A stretch of 64,000 nt of DNA, from the NCBI GenBank assembly GCA_018881555.1, contig JACAXG010000130.1:124001-188000 (forward strand). Direction: 5' to 3'. The notes beneath the pieces were generated by a model. The model did no database searches, was not told the DNA's origin, and saw nothing but the letters and a program-made list of their open reading frames with translations. Below are positions 59,159 to 64,000 of this stretch, piece by piece. The stretch is from Amblyornis subalaris. Lineage: Eukaryota > Chordata > Aves > Passeriformes > Ptilonorhynchidae. The position numbers and the translations under genes were made by a program. Numbering within the stretch: the first letter of the stretch is position 1; each line of letters opens with the position of its first letter.

Positions 59159-60181
59159 GATCCCAGAGGCAGCTCCCTCTTTGAGGCATCCCGGTTCGTT
59201 TCCGGGAACACGGGAAAACCTTTTTCCCCGAGCACCGAAGGAATTAAACACCAGAGCAGGTTTCTCTGCCGGCAGTTCCCTTCTCATCCGGGGCTGCAGC
59301 TCCTCTGGGATTCCTCCCTCTCCTCCCTGAGTGTCTCTCCCAAACACTGCTCCGACCGGCACTTCCTGGGCTCCTTCACTCCCAGAATTCCAAGGAGCCC
59401 TGCCTGGTCTGTGCAGCACTGACTGGGTTGGAACTACCTCTCCAATATATAAATTAGGGGTTTTTTTCAACCACACCAAAGATGGGCTTTTATTCAAATG
59501 CTGGCATTGGAGATGATTGCAGAAAAACTAATCAAAGTTATTAATCGATAGCATATTGATAATATTAATTACAGAAATGGATTGTATAGAATCCAAGTGT
59601 GGAATCGCTCCAGAAAGACACAGATGCATCATCCTCGACAAAAGTGGAGTGGTTGCAGTTTTCTCTGTTTATTTATTTATTCCTTCTTTGAATAACAGGT
59701 ACTTTGGGAACGCCTCTGGAGTTAATGCATCCTGTTACAAAATGAAGGAGTTTTCCTCTCGGATTTCGCACACGGGCTCAACCTACTTCCATAATAACTG
59801 CAGGAGCCTGTCTGCTCACTCCGTGAGAGATCAAAGCAGAAAGGCAGGATTCAAACACGAGGGTTTGTTTCGTTTTTTCCAAGATCTTCATTAGAATTGC
59901 CAAAGAAATAACATCCGATAACAAATAGCCAAATGCCAGAGAAATAACACAAATAACATCCTTTGTGTTCTCCCGATTCTGAAATTAATCCGTGATTAAA
60001 GAAACATGTCAGGATAAATGCTCAGTATTTTTATTTTTACTTCACGTTTGCAGTGTGTTTGCATTCTGTCCCTCTGGCTGCAATGGAAGCTCATGTACAG
60101 ATCTATTTTTCGGAATGGGGTGCAAACTTCATTCCCATCTCCCAGTGGCTGTTCAGTGAATGAGAAAGCACTAAAATATCA

Positions 60182-60201
60182 ATATAATATTAATATTATA
60201 T
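60182..60201. repeat. 20-bp perfect AT palindrome
   Basis: The sequence ATATAATATTAATATTATAT equals its own reverse complement, with no G or C. It could extrude as a small cruciform or simply reflect AT-rich composition. Confidence 0.9.
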
Positions 60202-61825
60202 CCCTATAATTTACCCTGCATGCAACCTGCTGGTACAGAGTAATTGAAATATAATATTTGATTTAAAGAAGGCAACTCCCAAGAAAACAAACAAGGCCAT
60301 CCTCGCACTGTTTAGAAAGGTCGTGTGTGAGAGTACTAAAATTGCCAGGAGTCATCCTGGGGCTTGGAAGGAGGAAAATTATTCTACTTTCTTTGCAAAT
60401 GAATAATAATACTTTATCTTTTTACATAAAACATATGAGTAAAGATACCACAACAATTTCTCAAAAGCTGCTCTTGAATTCCACAGCAACATCACTTCTC
60501 ACCACTCTGAAGTGGTTTTACTGGACTTAAAAATAATTCATCATTTTGTATATTGCAATTTAACACAAAACTTTTTATCTCACCAGCGTGAAGCTGAGCC
60601 AGTAGCTCAGTAAAAAAATCCAGTTACATCTTACAGATATTTTCTGATAAAAAAATTCGAACAAATTCAACAAAATTCAACAAATCCTGACACCACCTCC
60701 ACCAGCACACCCCATTGCCCCATCCCTGTTTTATAAGACCTTTCCAAGACACAACAACAAAAATTTCATGTATAATTCTATGAGTGAATTTTTCAACATT
60801 AAAGTTTATATATCATAAAAGTGTAAAAAAAAATAAATTTTCATTAATTGCTTTCGCAAAAATCAATCTCTGATGTTTTGAAAACTTTCTCGTGGACTGT
60901 AGTCCTTAATGATGCCCTTCCACTGCCAGGGAAACATTAAAAGTTTTTCCTACTAAAAGAGCCATGAACAGATGCCAACAACAAATTTTCATTTGAACAA
61001 ACCTCCTACGTTTCCTAGAAGAAAATATAGCTAAAATCTTAACCTGGACCACCTGTCCAGTAAAAGCATCCAACCTGTGAACCAGATCTGATTTTAGCTT
61101 GACTCCAAATCCAGCACCAATACAGAATTCAGAAAAGATTATTAAAACACCATTATTGAAAACACAAAACTTCTGAATTCCCAACTGCAAACCAAATATA
61201 AACAATTCCACCCCAGGTTTCTGAAACAGCCTTCAGAAATAAATGTCAGAATCATGACTGAGGCTTTTTAATCAGTAAATGTTTGAATTAGGGATGGGAA
61301 TTTATACCTTCAATCTACCACCAAAGAATAGGACGTGCAGTGGTAGTCTGGGTTTAGCCAAAATAAGAAAATATTCCAGATGTTGATGGGATACTCATGA
61401 GCAACTGCCTGAATGCAGCTTTAAACAACTGTGTTTCATTTGGGGGGTTATTATTAATACCATTATTATTATTATCGATTTATTGATTCTATTCAAAATT
61501 ACCCAAAAATCCTTGCAGGAAAATGCTTTGTGTGTTCAACTCTGGCTGCTCAATAAATATTTTCTGGGAAAACTGATGCTCCCAGGGCTCTAAGCAACCC
61601 TGAATTTCTTGCTACTTCTGTGATTACTCAACTATGATGAATATGCTGCAATTAAAGCCACACGAATGTCCTGAGACCCTCTCAGATATTTTTAACTTTA
61701 GCCACCTAAAGGNGGCAGTTTTAGGGCACGATTCTCATTAACAGGATATGCAGTGAGCTCTCAAATATCACTGACAGCTTGTGCTGGTTTTATTTGGGCT
61801 CCCTGGGGAATCCAGCAGGCTGAAA

Positions 61826-61875
61826 AAATAATAATAATTATATATATCTATATATTTTATATATATATATATTTT
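61826..61875. repeat. AT/AAT microsatellite
   Basis: ATAATAATAATT followed by TA dinucleotide runs with single-base interruptions (TATATATCTATATATTTTA, then ATATATATATATATTTT). A related ATT-rich patch lies at about 61450-61480. Confidence 0.85.
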
Positions 61876-63407
61876 CAACCCTACTCTGGTACCCAATGCA
61901 ACAGTCCTGAAGTTCAGAGCAAAACTGGGATTTATTTGCTAAACACCATCGAGCCATGCAGATCCAATTTTCAGGATGCCAATAAACACCAGCCTTGGCT
62001 AAGAATAATGAGTGGAAATAATCACTTAGGGAGTCTGAAGTAGCAGAAATCGGTAAGGATTTTCTTTTTTTTCCTTTTTTATTGGGTCATTAAATGGTGG
62101 GTAGTGGTGGACTTGAATGTTATCAGATCAGATAAAACAAGTAAAGAAGACACTTCCACGGCGTCTCACCCAATTTCTGTCATGTTTGACCAAGAAAATG
62201 GACTCGGGCCTGCTGCCCAAAAGAAAGGGTGCACGGACAGTTCTGAGGGAAAAGATGTGGGAGCAAACTTCATCCATCCTCCAGGTCACTCCAGAAATTA
62301 TTTCCTTTTGAAACACCGATTGAAACTCTCGAAACACTTCCCAGTTGGAATCCAAACCCAGTAAAAATGGCTTTGGGTTTGATGTTTCAAAGGTTTAGAA
62401 GTGTTTATTTCACCAAATTTGGTGCTTAACACTCTGTCTGATTTCGTAAATGAAGTTTCAAGCAGTTTTAATCAGCCAAATTCTTCTTTTTCATGTTTCA
62501 ATAAAAATACACGCACAGGTTTGTATCTTTTTAATGAGTTTATAGGATTTTACGGTCCTTGAGCCTGCTTCTTAGTTCGGTGACAAAACTTTAGCTGAGT
62601 TCAGTGAAAGCAAATCAATCCACTGGCAGGAAACCTCACACTTCTCCCAAGGACCTGCTTTTTCCCGGATTATTGGACGGAACAGAAACAAGNCTAAGAA
62701 AAATTATTCCCCTCACCGCCAATAACTCAGTGCTTCGTTTACAACTGCTCCCAAATACCTTTCCAATTTTGCTTTTCTGCTTTCTCACCACACCCCGGAG
62801 GCTCCCCAGCCCTGGATCCCAGGTAAGCCCCGGCAGTGGGAAGCTGGGCTTGCTGTTTAATCACAGTTGCCCACGCTTTAGGCTAAACCCCCCCATAAAA
62901 CTGCTGTGCCCGACTTAGAGCCCAGNCAAACTGTTTGAACGGGGCCTAAGAGGATTCTGCTTTAATGCTCGTGGGGGAATAAGGCTCTTTAATGCAGAAA
63001 AAGCCTCCTGATGGGGTCTGTGTGTCAGCCTTCCCTCCTCACCAGCACCCGGAGCTACCTGGGCACGTTCACACGCTCCAGCCCGCACCTGCTGCTGGCC
63101 GTGCCCTTTAAATGTTGAATTAAACACTTCAACTATTTTCTCGTAGTGAGCAACGCTTTCTCACCACACCAAGCACCGGACAGCAACATCCACGTCGGAA
63201 CTGTTCCTTTCCAGCTTCCCAGGTTCCNCAACGAGTGTTGTGTCCTCGAGTTTGTGTTTCAAGGGAGGGGTTCGAGGCGCCGCTGTTCGATCACACCGAG
63301 GCTCCCGCGCTGCAGGTGCCCAAACTCACACGTTTGATTTAATGCCTGACTATTTGGTAATTGCTCCCATTTCAGTCTCACACCAGCTTGAANGATTTCA
63401 GCTTTTA

Positions 63408-63435
63408 ATGTGCCTCATCTCATTCTGAGGCACAT
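63408..63435. repeat. Perfect 10-bp inverted repeat, 8-nt loop
   Basis: Left arm ATGTGCCTCA (63408-63417), loop TCTCATTC, right arm TGAGGCACAT (63426-63435). The arms match exactly and are GC-containing, so less likely to be a composition effect than the AT palindrome. Confidence 0.9.
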
Positions 63436-64000
63436 CAATCCGGGAGGAGATCGCAGCACCTTGAAATACTAATGCTTGTCACACACTTTAATCTCCTCTA
63501 AAAGGTCTTGTTCCTTGTGTGCTCAAATCTCTTAATAGCTTTTCCCTCTCCTTAGGTTTTTACTTTTGTGCAACCCGTTCTAGTTAGGCTGAAGTTTGTT
63601 TAATTTTCATTTCGGTGAAGAGCAGGAGCAATAATCTAAAAGCCTGAATTATTACTGTGTTAGTAAAAAGGTAAAATTGCTTTTCCTAAAAAATGACTTT
63701 TTTTTCCACCCCGGCATGAAACTCTTTCAAAAATGTATCTGTAGGAATAAAATAAACTTTTCAAAACGTGAGAAGACACTCAAGAACTTACACTTGGTCA
63801 TGTATGAGGATCACTTGGAGCACAGTTGGATATCACAGCTGAATTTCTAACATTATGGAATAGTGGGAATGATTGACACCCTGCTGCTAAACACCTCTTG
63901 CAATAATGAGATTATTCTTTTATTCCAGACTCGCTTTTCTTTATTGTCTATTTGTGTAGAAAGACTACCTGGTGTTGTTTTATCTCCTTGCACCATTCCA

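Larger units (their letters stand above)
58277..64000. other. Unique non-coding interval at the right end
   Basis: No CR1 recognised over the last 5.7 kb. A GC-richer stretch at 58460-59400 has long minus-strand frames (152 and 204 codons) that look composition-driven. The remainder is AT-rich. Supported items are the 18-bp minisatellite, a 20-bp palindrome, an AT microsatellite and a hairpin, listed separately. Confidence 0.5.

Noticed and set aside
1..64000. CRISPR array, tRNA, rRNA or endogenous retrovirus
   Set aside because: I saw no regularly spaced repeats, no cloverleaf with A and B boxes, no rRNA sequence, and no paired long terminal repeats with a retroviral gene remnant.

Overview
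This is vertebrate nuclear DNA, almost certainly from a bird and most likely a songbird. The main evidence is 23 fragments of the avian LINE CR1, recognisable by their 3' tails (octamers of the ATTCTGTG type) and by the decayed C-terminus of the CR1 reverse-transcriptase ORF. I saw no Alu or L1 sequence. There are no bacterial-style operons, no rRNA and no tRNA that I could see. Isolated single N bases are scattered through the window, as in a draft assembly or one with masked ambiguous sites.

No known protein-coding gene could be identified. Most long open frames are antisense or sense CR1 remnants, the (GAA)n tract, or chance frames in GC-richer stretches. The window is best read as intergenic or long-intron sequence. 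Three exon-like candidates are described at low confidence: a phase-0 minus-strand exon at 5069-5176, a signal-peptide-like start with a strong donor at 28341-28433, and a 237-codon open frame behind an acceptor-like site at 32752-33463.

Layout: 1-15 kb is repeat-poor apart from a 116-bp-period duplication near the left end and two old CR1 copies. 15-30 kb contains CR1 copies, an ancient MIR-type SINE and a large GAA/CAA microsatellite at about 22.58-22.74 kb that lies between two same-strand CR1 tails. 30-42 kb has the long open frame, a second MIR-like fragment, several CR1 tails and a degenerate AATTYAG heptamer array near 42.2 kb. 42-58 kb is the densest CR1 zone and also holds a perfect hairpin at 47.37 kb and a 27-base G run at 50.87 kb. 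58-64 kb has no CR1 and contains an 18-bp minisatellite, a 20-bp AT palindrome, an AT microsatellite and a 10-bp-stem hairpin.

The CR1 copies fall into at least two sequence classes, shown by a small diagnostic indel, and lie on both strands in nearly equal numbers (11 plus, 12 minus). I found no evidence for a novel multi-gene system. The best leads are the exon candidates, the hairpins and the unusual tandem repeats.
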